Part shown: positions 53,211 through 62,071 of the stretch, piece after piece
Position numbering within the stretch: the first letter of the stretch is position 1
How the letters are laid out: each line of letters starts with the position of its first letter
Position numbers and translations under genes: made by a program
Assembly: GCA_902560805.1 (NCBI GenBank)
Contig: CACENW010000003.1
Span: forward strand, 1 to 64,000
From: an uncultured Pelagibacteraceae bacterium
Lineage (GTDB): Bacteria > Pseudomonadota > Alphaproteobacteria > Pelagibacterales > Pelagibacteraceae
Length of the DNA: 64,000 bases
Direction: 5' to 3'
Notes under the pieces: generated by a model
Database searches by the model: none
Told to the model about the DNA's origin: nothing
The model's input: only the letters and a program-made list of their open reading frames with translations

Positions 53211-54517
53211 TTTATATTTTGGACCATTTGTTGAGGCATCCATAATGCAATTTCAGGAAAAATAACAACTAGAATTACTGCAAGTATCATTAATAAAAAT
53301 AATGGAAAAGCACTTCTTGCAATAAATCCCATATCTTTGTTAGCCATTCCCTGCAAGACAAATAAATTGAAACCTACAGGTGGTGTAATTTGAGCCATCT
53401 CAACTACAATAACTAAAAATATTCCAAACCAAATCATGTCAAACCCAGCTTGCCTAATCATTGGTTCAATTATTGCCATTGTTAATACTACTGCTGAAAT
53501 TCCATCAAGAAACATTCCAAGAATAATATAAAAAATCATTAAGACAAAAATTAATACATAAGGTGATAGATCCATATTTTGTATCCAGATAGCTAAATTT
53601 CTTGGAAGACCAGTAAAACCCATCGCTAATGATAAAAATGTTGAGCCAGCTAAAATAAAAGCAATCATGCAAGATGTTTTGGTTGCTCCTAATAATGATT
53701 GTTTAAATGTTTCAATAGTTAAACTCTTTTGAAAGTAAGATAAAATTAAAGCACCTACTACACCTAAAGAAGCAGCCTCTGTTGCTGTTGCAACTCCAGT
53801 GTATATTGATCCAATCACTGCTGATATTAAAATAATTACTGGTAATAATTGCTTAGATTTTTTTATTTTTTCTAAAAAGGTGAAATTTTCTATATACTTT
53901 GGCATACTTTTTTTATTAATTAAAGACCAGATGATCACGTAAGACATAAATATGATTGCAATCATTATACCTGGAATAATTCCTGCAATAAAAAGCTTTG
54001 CTATAGACTCTTGAACGGTTACACCATAGATTATTAATATTATTGATGGAGGTATAAGAAGCCCTAAAGTTCCGGAACCCGCTAGACTGCCTAACAAAAT
54101 TTTTTCGGGATATTTTCTTCTTCTAAGTTCAGGGATAGACATCTTGCCTACTGTCGCAACAGTTGCTGCTGAGGAGCCTGAAATTGCAGCAAAAAGCGCA
54201 CATCCAACAACATTTACATGAATTAATCCACCAGGTAATTTTTGCATCCATGGTGATAGTCCAGCAAATAAATTTTCAGATAGCTTGGTTCTAAATAATA
54301 TTTCACCCATCCAAACAAACAATGGCAGAGCTGTTAATGTCCATGATGATGAGGTTCCCCATATTGTAGTTGCCATAGCATCTCCAACTGGTCTTGAAGT
54401 AAATAACATCATCCCAATTGTTGAAACTCCTATCATGCTTATAGCTACCCAGATGCCAGACCCAAGAAAAAACAAAAGCACGCTTATAAAAAATATTATA
54501 AGAAATATTTCAGTCAT
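53207..54517 (-). CDS. TRAP transporter large permease (DctM type)
   Basis: 436-aa large membrane subunit of a tripartite ATP-independent importer, with about 12 helices. It contains PLFVWMGEILFRT near residue 62, AISGSSAATVATVGKMSIPE near residue 110 (a hallmark) and GSGTLGLLIPPSIILIIYGV near 146. Uptake is driven by an ion gradient. It overlaps the small permease by 8 bases. The substrate is unknown; carboxylates are common in the family. Confidence 0.9.
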   Translation of the reverse strand: MTEIFLIIFFISVLLFFLGSGIWVAISMIGVSTIGMMLFTSRPVGDAMATTIWGTSSSWTLTALPLFVWMGEILFRTKLSENLFAGLSPWMQKLPGGLIHVNVVGCALFAAISGSSAATVATVGKMSIPELRRRKYPEKILLGSLAGSGTLGLLIPPSIILIIYGVTVQESIAKLFIAGIIPGIMIAIIFMSYVIIWSLINKKSMPKYIENFTFLEKIKKSKQLLPVIILISAVIGSIYTGVATATEAASLGVVGALILSYFQKSLTIETFKQSLLGATKTSCMIAFILAGSTFLSLAMGFTGLPRNLAIWIQNMDLSPYVLIFVLMIFYIILGMFLDGISAVVLTMAIIEPMIRQAGFDMIWFGIFLVIVVEMAQITPPVGFNLFVLQGMANKDMGFIARSAFPLFLLMILAVILVVIFPEIALWMPQQMVQNIN

Positions 54518-54998
54518 TCTTACTTAAAATTGTTAAAATAAATTTATGCAAAACAGCTATAAAAAAAATTAGAGATCCAATAGCTACACTGGTTTGAGGA
54601 ATCCATATTAAGATCTCATCTGCACCCTCGCTTCTCTCTTGAAAATCATAAGAAATTAATAACATTTTCCATAAGTAAAAAGACAAATAGCCTGAAAAAA
54701 TTGTTGCTACAATCAAACACCATATCTCTAAAAATCTTTTATAAGATGAAGAGGCTTTTTCTAAGAAAAGGGTAATTCGAATATGTCCGCCTTCAACAAA
54801 AGTAAACGCTAAAGCATAAAAGGAAGCTGCAGCCATGCAATAACCTGAATATTCAGCTAAACCTCTTATATAAAAACCAAAAATTCTTGAAGAAATTCCA
54901 ATTAAAATAAAAACCACAACGAGTATTAAAAAAAAAGCAGCTAAATATCCTGAAAATTTATAGAGTTTATTTAGATTGTTGTTTATTGATTGAAGCAT
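54510..54998 (-). CDS. TRAP transporter small permease (DctQ type)
   Basis: 162-aa small membrane subunit with four helices. The block LAEYSGYCMAAASFYALAFTFVEGGHIRI near residues 45-73 in this family is the most diagnostic part. It forms the membrane unit with the large permease, overlapping it by 8 bases. Its ATG lies 6 bases after a strong hairpin following dctP, so translation may depend on how that hairpin folds. Confidence 0.87.
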   Translation of the reverse strand: MLQSINNNLNKLYKFSGYLAAFFLILVVVFILIGISSRIFGFYIRGLAEYSGYCMAAASFYALAFTFVEGGHIRITLFLEKASSSYKRFLEIWCLIVATIFSGYLSFYLWKMLLISYDFQERSEGADEILIWIPQTSVAIGSLIFFIAVLHKFILTILSKND

Positions 54999-55003
54999 TT
55001 AGT

Positions 55004-55036
55004 AAAAAGGCCAACTTACTACAAGTTGGCCTTTTT
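55004..55036 (-). terminator. Intercistronic hairpin between the TRAP binding protein and permease genes
   Basis: A perfect 14-bp stem (AAAAAGGCCAACTT / AAGTTGGCCTTTTT) with a 5-base loop, 11 bases beyond the dctP stop and 5 bases before the dctQ start, with a T-run on the minus strand. Likely a leaky terminator or mRNA stabiliser that keeps binding-protein levels above permease levels; it could also hide the dctQ start. It matches the arrangement at ehuB/ehuC. Confidence 0.85.
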
Positions 55037-55047
55037 TTTAAGATTAT

Positions 55048-56019
55048 TTATTTGTAAGCAGATAAAACTGCAGCACCTCTGTCTCCAGCTTTTGCTTTCC
55101 ATTCTTCAGACATTGTTACTCCAACTTTTTCAAAATGTTTTTTCAAAGCTGAATTAACTTCGCCTACTTCCATTCCAGCATCTGCTAAAGCTTTCTTATC
55201 TCCAGTATTACCTTGTTTAGATAATTCCCAACCTTTTTCCTCAGCGATTGCTGCCTGGTTCATTACAAGATCCTGAGTTGCTTTATCAAGTTTATTCCAA
55301 GCGGCTTTATTAGCTATTATCATATTTTTTGGAAACCATGCTGCTATATCATAAAAATATTTAACACCATTTTCCCAAATTTTACTATTTTTACCAGTTG
55401 TGGGAGAAGTTATCATACTTTCCACTGCACCTGTAGAAAATGCTTGGCTAATTTCTGCTGCCTCAATTTTAGTTGGTGCCATTCCTGTTAACTCTGCAAT
55501 TCTTATTGTTGCAGAGTTGTATGCTCTAAATTTTAAACCATTTAGATCACCAACTTTATCAATTTGCTTTTTACTGTATAGTCCTTGAGCAGGCCATGGC
55601 ACTGCATAAAGAAATACCAACCCTTTTTCATCAAGACTTTTAACAATATATGGTTTTGAAGCTTCATATAATTTCATAGCATCATCATAAGTAGTTGCTA
55701 AAAAAGGTAATGAATCAATTTCATATAAAGGGTCTTCTTTTCCAAGAGCTGACATAAATCTTTCACCGATAGGTGCTTGACCTGTTCTTACAGCTCTAAA
55801 AATTTCCCCACCTTTAAACAATGATCCGCCTGGGTGAGTAACAATTGTAAGTTTTCCACCACTTTTTTCAGTTACATTCTTTGCAAATTCTGTTGCATTA
55901 GCAGAATGAAAGTTTCCTGCACCATACGCTAGTGCCATATCCCATTTCTCAGCTAAAGAAACATTTACAAACAACAAGACTGAAATAATTACAGATATAA
56001 ATAATTTGAACAATTTCAT
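55048..56019 (-). CDS. TRAP transporter substrate-binding protein (DctP type)
   Basis: 323-aa periplasmic receptor with a signal peptide (residues 1-23, ending VSLA). The mature part shows the DctP fold signatures: TIVTHPGGSLFKGGEIFRAVRTG near residues 60-80 and LNGLKFRAYNSATIRIAELTGM near residues 160-180, where the conserved Arg of FRAYN normally holds a carboxylate of the ligand. So an organic acid is a reasonable but unproven substrate. First gene of the TRAP operon, with the strongest Shine-Dalgarno seen in the window. Confidence 0.9.
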   Translation of the reverse strand: MKLFKLFISVIISVLLFVNVSLAEKWDMALAYGAGNFHSANATEFAKNVTEKSGGKLTIVTHPGGSLFKGGEIFRAVRTGQAPIGERFMSALGKEDPLYEIDSLPFLATTYDDAMKLYEASKPYIVKSLDEKGLVFLYAVPWPAQGLYSKKQIDKVGDLNGLKFRAYNSATIRIAELTGMAPTKIEAAEISQAFSTGAVESMITSPTTGKNSKIWENGVKYFYDIAAWFPKNMIIANKAAWNKLDKATQDLVMNQAAIAEEKGWELSKQGNTGDKKALADAGMEVGEVNSALKKHFEKVGVTMSEEWKAKAGDRGAAVLSAYK

Positions 56020-56022
56020 CTA

Positions 56023-56029
56023 TCCTCCT
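56023..56029 (-). promoter_or_regulatory. Near-perfect Shine-Dalgarno before dctP
   Basis: AAAGGAGGATAG immediately before the ATG: AGGAGGA is close to the anti-Shine-Dalgarno complement. Most other genes here have weak or no such site, so it points to heavy translation of the binding protein. Confidence 0.75.
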
Positions 56030-56130
56030 TTTTAATATTCATATTTAATAATCTATCAAAAAGTAAATCAATAAAATTATCATTATAGTCTCATTGAAAA
56101 TCTGCCAGTTTATACTATTATAATAATATA

Positions 56131-56742
56131 TTGATTGAAGAGCTCATAATTCTAACCCAAATTATTTTTATCACTATTATCTTAACAGCAGATAATGCAG
56201 TGATAGTTGGTTCTATAGCATCAAATTTTGTACCTAAAAATAGAAAACAAATTATTTTATGGGGTGTAATTGGAGCATTTGTTTTTAAAATCTTTTTTGC
56301 AATCTTCGCTACTTTTTTATTTGAATTTTATTTTATAAAAATTTTAGGAGGTTTGTTGTTAGTGTGGATAGTTAATGATTTAAGAAAAGACCTTGTTGAT
56401 ATTAAAAATATAAAACCTTCAATTAAAAAAACAAAACAACCTTCATACATAAATAGTATAGGTAAAGTATTATTTGCTGATCTGATGATTAGTTTTGATA
56501 ATGTAATAGGCGTTGTAGCTGCTGCTCAAGGATACTTTGGTTATATGATTTTTGGTCTTGTCTTATCAGTCGTTCTTACAGGTGCATTAGCCACTTACAT
56601 GGCTAATTATATTCAAAAACATATCTGGATAGCATACATTGGTTTAATATTTATTTTAATTGTTGGTCTACAATTAATAATAGGTGGTTTAGTAGATCTT
56701 GAAATATTAAAAATTAATGAAGAATTTAAAAAATACTTTTAA
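56131..56742 (+). CDS. TerC-family membrane protein
   Basis: 203-aa integral membrane protein of the TerC/YjbE family, with about seven helices. The conserved metal-site motifs are TADNAVIVGSIASNF near residue 20 and SFDNVIGVVAAAQG near residue 120. Relatives export manganese or sustain metalation of exported proteins. It starts at TTG, divergent from dctP with a 111-base gap. Its stop overlaps that of the convergent panB inside a shared hairpin. Confidence 0.85.
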   Translation: MIEELIILTQIIFITIILTADNAVIVGSIASNFVPKNRKQIILWGVIGAFVFKIFFAIFATFLFEFYFIKILGGLLLVWIVNDLRKDLVDIKNIKPSIKKTKQPSYINSIGKVLFADLMISFDNVIGVVAAAQGYFGYMIFGLVLSVVLTGALATYMANYIQKHIWIAYIGLIFILIVGLQLIIGGLVDLEILKINEEFKKYF

Positions 56743-56759
56743 TTAAAAGAGTATTTTTT
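56728..56759. terminator. Shared bidirectional hairpin at convergent terC/panB ends
   Basis: AAAAAATACTTTT and AAAAGAGTATTTTTT pair with a small bulge around an AATT loop, and both stop codons (TAA on each strand, overlapping in TTAA) lie within it. The U-runs on both sides fit a bidirectional terminator, though it is AT-rich and so weaker than GC stems. Confidence 0.55.
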
Positions 56760-57512
56760 CGAGGGAAATTTTCTTGTTTTAACCTCAGCTGCATATTTAG
56801 AGACTGCTTTTGATATTTCTGTCTTTATATTTAAATATTTCTTAACAAATCTAAATTTGATTGGATTTAGACCTATTAAATCATCAAATACCAAAATCTG
56901 ACCATCACAATTATTAGATGCTCCTATCCCAATTGTTGGAACACTAACACTTTTAGTTACTTGTTTTGCTAATGATGTTTGAACACACTCTAAAACCATA
57001 CAAAATGAACCAGCTTCTTCAATTAACTTTGCATCTCTCATAATATTTTCTTTTTCACTTTGTTTCTTACCTTTAAATTTAAATGTTTTATCTGACTGAG
57101 GTAAAACTCCTAAGTGGCCCATTACAGGAATATTATTTTTAACTAAGGCTTTAATAGTATTTATAATTTTCTTTCCTCCTTCTAATTTGACCCCATCACA
57201 TTTAGTTTTTTTCATAATTAATTTTGCGTTTTTCAATGCCTCTTTAGGATTACGATAAGTATTATGAGGCATATCAACAATCATTATACTTTTTTTAATA
57301 CCCATACGAACACTCTTGGAGTGTTCAATCATAGTATTTAAAGTTACTTCTCTAGTAGACTTATAATTATATAAAACTGATCCAAGTGAATCCCCTACTA
57401 AAATCAGATCACAATAATTATCTAAAACTGAAGCAATATTTTTTGAATAAGCAGTTAGACTAACTATTTTTGACCTATTTTTTTTTCGTATAAAATTTTT
57501 AATTTTATTCAT
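56739..57512 (-). CDS. panB: 3-methyl-2-oxobutanoate hydroxymethyltransferase
   Basis: First committed step of pantothenate synthesis: methylene-THF plus 2-oxoisovalerate gives ketopantoate. The 257-aa protein shows LVGDSLGSVLYNYKSTREV near residue 38, IVDMPHNTYRNP near residue 78 and VKLEGG near 108, matching family substrate and metal positions. Uses the one-carbon units that glycine cleavage produces. It overlaps the MGMT-like gene by 8 bases. No panC or panE was found in this window. Confidence 0.92.
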   Translation of the reverse strand: MNKIKNFIRKKNRSKIVSLTAYSKNIASVLDNYCDLILVGDSLGSVLYNYKSTREVTLNTMIEHSKSVRMGIKKSIMIVDMPHNTYRNPKEALKNAKLIMKKTKCDGVKLEGGKKIINTIKALVKNNIPVMGHLGVLPQSDKTFKFKGKKQSEKENIMRDAKLIEEAGSFCMVLECVQTSLAKQVTKSVSVPTIGIGASNNCDGQILVFDDLIGLNPIKFRFVKKYLNIKTEISKAVSKYAAEVKTRKFPSKKYSFN

Positions 57513-57906
57513 TTCTTAATTCTTGATTTATATAAGTATTTAAGAGCTTTTTAGATATAGATAGTTTTTTTGCAATTGCAGTTTTTTCATCAATAATTCT
57601 CCAAAAAGGAAGGTTGGGTTTTTTTAATTTTTTTTTTCTTTGTTCCTCTAATGATGCTTCTATAGCAATTCTCAAAAATATTCCTGTAGAAACAGGGCAT
57701 GTTTTGTTTACTTTAGCTTTTTTTGCTAATGCATTTCTCATTTCAATAACTGTCTTTTTTTTTCCTTTTGGAATTTTTTTTATGAATTTAGCTATCGATG
57801 ATGGTGACGACACTAGCATTGTTTCACCTTTTTTAATGTCTGCAAAGTTAAAAGTTAATTTTTTAATTTTTTCTTTATATGGTTTGTTAAACTTCTCAAT
57901 CCACAT
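57505..57906 (-). CDS. MGMT-like family protein, unknown function
   Basis: 133-aa protein recalling a small group annotated as MGMT-like (methylguanine-DNA-methyltransferase-like fold): IPKGKKKTVIEMRNALAKK near residue 45, CPVSTGIFLRIAIEA near 70-84, and LPFWRIIDE near 100-108, where true alkyltransferases have a PCHRV active-site motif. That Cys is absent here, so alkyl transfer at that site is not expected. It overlaps panB by 8 bases. The assignment is from memory of similar motifs and moderate. Confidence 0.6.
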   Translation of the reverse strand: MWIEKFNKPYKEKIKKLTFNFADIKKGETMLVSSPSSIAKFIKKIPKGKKKTVIEMRNALAKKAKVNKTCPVSTGIFLRIAIEASLEEQRKKKLKKPNLPFWRIIDEKTAIAKKLSISKKLLNTYINQELRNE

Positions 57907-57915
57907 TAAAAAATG

Positions 57916-58335
57916 TTACCAGGTACCTGTATTCTCCATAGAAGACCAAGGTTCTTTTGGTTCTAAATTACCTTCTTGTAGTATTTCTATTGAAATTTTA
58001 TCAGGCGATCTGACAAATGCCATATGGCCATCTCTAGGAGGTCTATTTATAGTGTAGCCCATGTCCATTAATCTTTGGCATGTTTCGTAAATATTATCTA
58101 CTCTATACGCAAGATGCCCAAAATTTCTTGAACCTTCTCCTAGCTCATCACCATCCCAATTGTATGTTAACTCAATTTCTGCCTTTTCATCATTAGGAGC
58201 AGCAAGAAAAATTAGAGTAAATCTACCTTTTTCATTTTCCATTCTTCTTGTCTCTTTTAAACCAAGACCTTCACAAAAAAATCTTAAAGATTCATCTACA
58301 TCTTTAATTCTGATCATTGTATGTAAATATTTCAT
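57916..58335 (-). CDS. gloA: Lactoylglutathione lyase (glyoxalase I)
   Basis: 139-aa metalloenzyme converting the methylglyoxal-glutathione adduct to lactoylglutathione. Metal ligands fit the family: His5 (LHTMIRI), a Glu in IELTYNWD, His in FGHLAYRV and Glu in ISIEIL. The two beta-alpha-beta repeats are complete. It depends on glutathione, made by gshAB in this window, and also relates to DhaKL activity, since dihydroxyacetone phosphate gives rise to methylglyoxal. It is 9 bases upstream of the MGMT-like gene. Confidence 0.92.
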   Translation of the reverse strand: MKYLHTMIRIKDVDESLRFFCEGLGLKETRRMENEKGRFTLIFLAAPNDEKAEIELTYNWDGDELGEGSRNFGHLAYRVDNIYETCQRLMDMGYTINRPPRDGHMAFVRSPDKISIEILQEGNLEPKEPWSSMENTGTW

Positions 58336-58356
58336 CAGATGTTTTTATAATTAAAA

Positions 58357-59919
58357 TTACTCTAATTCAATAGTACTTGGAGGCTTAGAAGTAATATCAT
58401 ACACTACTCTGTTAATTCCTCTTATGCTATTAACAATTTTGTTAGAAATAGTCTGCATGAATGATTTTTTAAATTCATAAAAATCTGCAGTCATTCCATC
58501 TTCAGAGGTAATTGCTCTTAGTAAGCATAGATATTCATATGTTCGGTTGTCACCCATAACTCCAACTGTTTTAACTGGAAGTAATGCAGCATAAGCCTGC
58601 CAAATCTTATGGTAGAGCCCATGATCTCTTAAAGCTTGAATAAAGTAATAATCAGCTTCTTTTAAAATTTTTATTTTTTCATTGGTAATTATACCTGGCA
58701 TTCTGATTGCTAGACCAGGACCAGGGAATGGATGTCGTGAAATTATTTCATTACTTAAATTTAACTCTAAACCTAATTTTCTTACTTCATCTTTAAATAA
58801 AAATTTTAAAGGTTCTAATAATTTTAAATTCATTTTTTTAGGTAAACCACCAACGTTATGATGCGATTTGATTTTAGAAGTTTGACTGCCTGTAACAGAC
58901 TTGCTTTCAATTAAATCTGGATACAAAGTTCCTTGTGCTAGAAACTTTACATTTTTTATTTTCTTTGCATACCTTTCAAATATTTTGATGAATAGATTTC
59001 CAATTATTTTTCTTTTTTTCTCAGGATCAGATACATTTTTTAACTTATTTAAAAATTCCTTTTCAGCATTTACATAAATTAAATTTATTTTTAATTTTTT
59101 CTTAAAAGTTTGAACTACCTGAGCTTCCTCATTTTTTCGAAGCAAGCCGGTATTAACAAAAATACAATATAGTTTTTTACCTATTGCTTTATTCAATAAC
59201 TGTGCGACCACACTACTATCTACACCACCTGATAGAGCACAAATTACTTTATTATCACCAACTTGGGCTCTAACATTTTTAATCAATTTTCTCTTTTGAT
59301 CTTTTGAGGACCAATTTCTCCTAATTTTACATATAAGAAAAATAAAATTACTAATTAGTTTTTTTCCATTTTCTGTATGAGTTACCTCTGGGTGAAACTG
59401 TACACCATAAAAATTTTTGATTTTATTTTCTACAATTGCAAATTTTGAATTTGAGCTTGAAGCAATTACTTTAAAATTCTTTGGTAGTTTTGATACTTGA
59501 TCCGCATGGCTCATCCAGACCACTTTAGATTTTTTTGTACCAAAAAAATTATTAGTTAAGAGGCTATTATTTTTTTTTATTACATTTGCTAAACCAAATT
59601 CACGATGTTTTGATTGTTTAACTATACCCCCATTAAGTTTAGATAATATTTGATGCCCAAAACAAATACCAAGAATAGGAATATCTAATCCCAAAATTTT
59701 TTTATCAAACGAATACTTATTAATTTGATAAACGTTCAGAGGACCACCTGATAAAATTATACCTTTTACACTTTGATTAATTTGATTAAGTTTAATTTTT
59801 TTATGACTTACAATATCTGAAAAAACGCCCAGTTCTCTTATTCTTCTTGCTATTAATTGAGTAAATTGTGAACCAAAATCTACAATTAAGATTTTGTTAA
59901 GGCTATTATCAAGAATCAT
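58357..59919 (-). CDS. guaA: GMP synthase (glutamine-hydrolysing)
   Basis: 520-aa enzyme of GMP synthesis. The N-terminal glutaminase has the nucleophile in GICFGHQ near residue 84, with the matching VQFHPEV; the ATP-pyrophosphatase P-loop is [11 protein letters not shown] near residue 230, and the C-terminal dimer domain ends with [19 protein letters not shown]. Length is typical. It shares a transcript with guaB, with a TPR gene in between that overlaps guaA by 11 bases, so purine branch enzymes are clustered. Confidence 0.95.
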   Translation of the reverse strand: MILDNSLNKILIVDFGSQFTQLIARRIRELGVFSDIVSHKKIKLNQINQSVKGIILSGGPLNVYQINKYSFDKKILGLDIPILGICFGHQILSKLNGGIVKQSKHREFGLANVIKKNNSLLTNNFFGTKKSKVVWMSHADQVSKLPKNFKVIASSSNSKFAIVENKIKNFYGVQFHPEVTHTENGKKLISNFIFLICKIRRNWSSKDQKRKLIKNVRAQVGDNKVICALSGGVDSSVVAQLLNKAIGKKLYCIFVNTGLLRKNEEAQVVQTFKKKLKINLIYVNAEKEFLNKLKNVSDPEKKRKIIGNLFIKIFERYAKKIKNVKFLAQGTLYPDLIESKSVTGSQTSKIKSHHNVGGLPKKMNLKLLEPLKFLFKDEVRKLGLELNLSNEIISRHPFPGPGLAIRMPGIITNEKIKILKEADYYFIQALRDHGLYHKIWQAYAALLPVKTVGVMGDNRTYEYLCLLRAITSEDGMTADFYEFKKSFMQTISNKIVNSIRGINRVVYDITSKPPSTIELE

Positions 59920-60346
59920 TACTTGGTTCTAGATTTTTTAAAGAATCTAAAATTTGATTGTTTTCATTACATAATGACTTACATACTTGGACGAATGTTT
60001 CGGATAATTCTTTAACTTTATCATAATTAGATTTTTCTAAAGCAATTTTCATCATCATTAGAATAGCTTCTTCATTTTGAGGATCAATTAATAAAGTAGT
60101 TTCTAAATTGTATTCCTCTTTTCTTTGATCTTCCTCATGATTGTAAATTTTTGCTAAGTACAAATATGAATTTGCATCCTTTGGATTAAATACAATATTT
60201 CTCTCAAATAAAAATCTTGCATCCTCATATTTTTCTTTTTTATACAATTTAATCGCTTCCTCATAAAAATTTTCTTTTGAAAATGAATTTGATTGAATTG
60301 AAAAAATTAAAACTATCAGTGAAATTAATTTTAAAATTTTATTCAT
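59909..60346 (-). CDS. Small secreted TPR protein between guaB and guaA
   Basis: 145-aa protein with a signal peptide (residues 1-23, ending SNSFS) and TPR-like helices: [28 protein letters not shown]-type sequence near 28-55, [17 protein letters not shown] near 56-72, [24 protein letters not shown] near 90. It is wedged between two GMP enzymes with overlaps on both sides (one base with guaB, 11 with guaA). A periplasmic adaptor in a purine operon is odd, and no functional tie is evident. Confidence 0.78.
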   Translation of the reverse strand: MNKILKLISLIVLIFSIQSNSFSKENFYEEAIKLYKKEKYEDARFLFERNIVFNPKDANSYLYLAKIYNHEEDQRKEEYNLETTLLIDPQNEEAILMMMKIALEKSNYDKVKELSETFVQVCKSLCNENNQILDSLKNLEPSNDS

Positions 60347-61422
60347 TAATATTTGCTATCATTTTTAATTACATCCACATTATGAACCATACTTTCATAA
60401 AATCCAGCTTTAGTAATTTTAACAAATTGTGGTCTATTTCTCAATTTCACAATGTCTTTTGAACCAAGATAGCCCATAGATGATTTAAGACCACCAATTA
60501 ATTTAAATATAATACTACCAACACCTCCTTTATATTTTACAAAACCTTCTACTCCTTCTGGAACATATTTAGATGTATCTTTTTGCTTAGTTTGAAAATA
60601 TCTATCTGCTGAACCTTTGTTCATAGCACCTACTGATCCCATCCCTCTAAAACTTTTAAATAATTTTCCATTTTTTTTAATTAATTTACCAGGTGTTTCA
60701 TCTGTACCTGCAAACAGTGAACCTATCATAACTGCGTCTGCTCCAGCTGCAAAAGCTTTCGCCAAATCGCCAGAATATTTTATTCCGCCATCAGAAATTA
60801 TTTTTACATTTTTGTTTTTAAGTCCATTTCTTACAGATAAAATTGCACTTAACTGTGGAACACCAATTCCAGCAACTAATCTTGTAGTACAAATTGATCC
60901 TGGTCCAATACCAACTTTAATTATATCCACCCCTAATTTAATCAAAAATTTTGCTGCTTCTGGTGTTGCAATATTTCCAGCACATAAAGCGGTATTCTTA
61001 GCTTTAATTTTTTTTATATATTTAACTATTTCTCCTACTTTTTTTGTGTGACCGTGAGCAGTATCTACTACAATTAAATCAACTCCCTCTTTAAGAATAG
61101 CTTTTGCTCTATCAAATTCAGCAATTGATGCACCGACGGCTGCACCAACTAATAATTTTTGCTTTTTTACTTTTTTAATTTCTAATATTTGTTTTTGGAT
61201 ATCTAAATTTCTGTGAATAACTCCTATTCCTCCAGCTTTACCAATTGCTATAGCCATATTGCTTTCTGTGACAGTGTCCATTGCAGAAGATAAAAGTGGG
61301 ATTTTAAGTTTTAGATTTTTTGTTAAATTTACTGATGTGTTTACCTCAGATGGTAATATTTCCGAGTACTTCGGGGCTAATGTTACATCATCAAAGGTAA
61401 GTGCTTCTTTTATAGGAACCAT
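60346..61422 (-). CDS. guaB: IMP dehydrogenase lacking the CBS module
   Basis: 358-aa IMP dehydrogenase, oxidising IMP to XMP with NAD+. The catalytic Cys178 sits in GPGSICTTR; FDDVTLAPKYSEILPSEV opens the barrel and the flap region GMGSVGAM and YVPEGVEGFVKYKG are present. Normal bacterial enzymes have about 490 aa with two CBS domains inserted after barrel strand 2; here NLDIQKQILEIKKVK passes almost directly to KQKLLVGAAVG, so the regulatory module is gone. Its removal implies loss of purine-nucleotide control rather than loss of catalysis. It may be a form of genome streamlining. Confidence 0.93.
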   Translation of the reverse strand: MVPIKEALTFDDVTLAPKYSEILPSEVNTSVNLTKNLKLKIPLLSSAMDTVTESNMAIAIGKAGGIGVIHRNLDIQKQILEIKKVKKQKLLVGAAVGASIAEFDRAKAILKEGVDLIVVDTAHGHTKKVGEIVKYIKKIKAKNTALCAGNIATPEAAKFLIKLGVDIIKVGIGPGSICTTRLVAGIGVPQLSAILSVRNGLKNKNVKIISDGGIKYSGDLAKAFAAGADAVMIGSLFAGTDETPGKLIKKNGKLFKSFRGMGSVGAMNKGSADRYFQTKQKDTSKYVPEGVEGFVKYKGGVGSIIFKLIGGLKSSMGYLGSKDIVKLRNRPQFVKITKAGFYESMVHNVDVIKNDSKY

Positions 61423-61459
61423 AATCTTTTATATACGATTCCTTTTTATTTTAAAGTCT

Positions 61460-62071
61460 CTATCTAAGTTTTTTACAAATAATAAAACTTTCTTTAGAAT
61501 CTTTTCTACTCGATTTAGGTTTAAATACCTTCACTTCTTTAAAATATTTCTTACCTTCTGCGACTATTTCGTTGAAAGTCCCACCCATAAAGATTTTAGA
61601 AATAAAATAACCATTTTCATTTAACAAATCTTTTGCGAATACCATTGCTTCTTTACAAAGCTCACCTGTTTGAATTGAATCAATATTTTTAATTCCTGTA
61701 GTATTTACGGCCATGTCTGACATCACAACATCTACTTTAGAGTTTATGTTTTTTTTTATTTCTTCTTGAGTACCTTCATCAGTGAAATCACCTTGTATTT
61801 GAAGACTAGAACCAATTGGCTCCATCTTTTTTAAATCAATTGAAATTAATTTGCCATTCCTAGCTACTTTATCAGCATATTGTGACCAGCTTCCAGGAGC
61901 AGCTCCAATATCAATAACTGTTAATCCACCTTTAAAAATTTTAAATTTTTCATCAATTTCTATAAGTTTGTAGGCAGATCTAGCTCTATAACCATCAACT
62001 TTTGATTGCCTAACGTAAGTATCTCTTCGTTGTTTATTAACCCAATTTTTTGAAATTTTATTTTTTTTCAA
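61460..62071 (-). CDS. rlmE: 23S rRNA 2'-O-ribose U2552 methyltransferase
   Basis: 203-aa RlmE/FtsJ-type methyltransferase that modifies U2552 of 23S rRNA late in large-subunit assembly. The SAM site is VIDIGAAPGSWSQYA near residue 53, and the catalytic Lys-Asp-Lys-Glu set is visible (YRARSAYKL, MSDMA, SKIFMG, and the C-terminal SRKDSKESFI). Normal length. It is separated from guaB by 37 bases and abuts the glycosyltransferase stop-to-start on the same strand. Confidence 0.93.
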   Translation of the reverse strand: MKKNKISKNWVNKQRRDTYVRQSKVDGYRARSAYKLIEIDEKFKIFKGGLTVIDIGAAPGSWSQYADKVARNGKLISIDLKKMEPIGSSLQIQGDFTDEGTQEEIKKNINSKVDVVMSDMAVNTTGIKNIDSIQTGELCKEAMVFAKDLLNENGYFISKIFMGGTFNEIVAEGKKYFKEVKVFKPKSSRKDSKESFIICKKLR

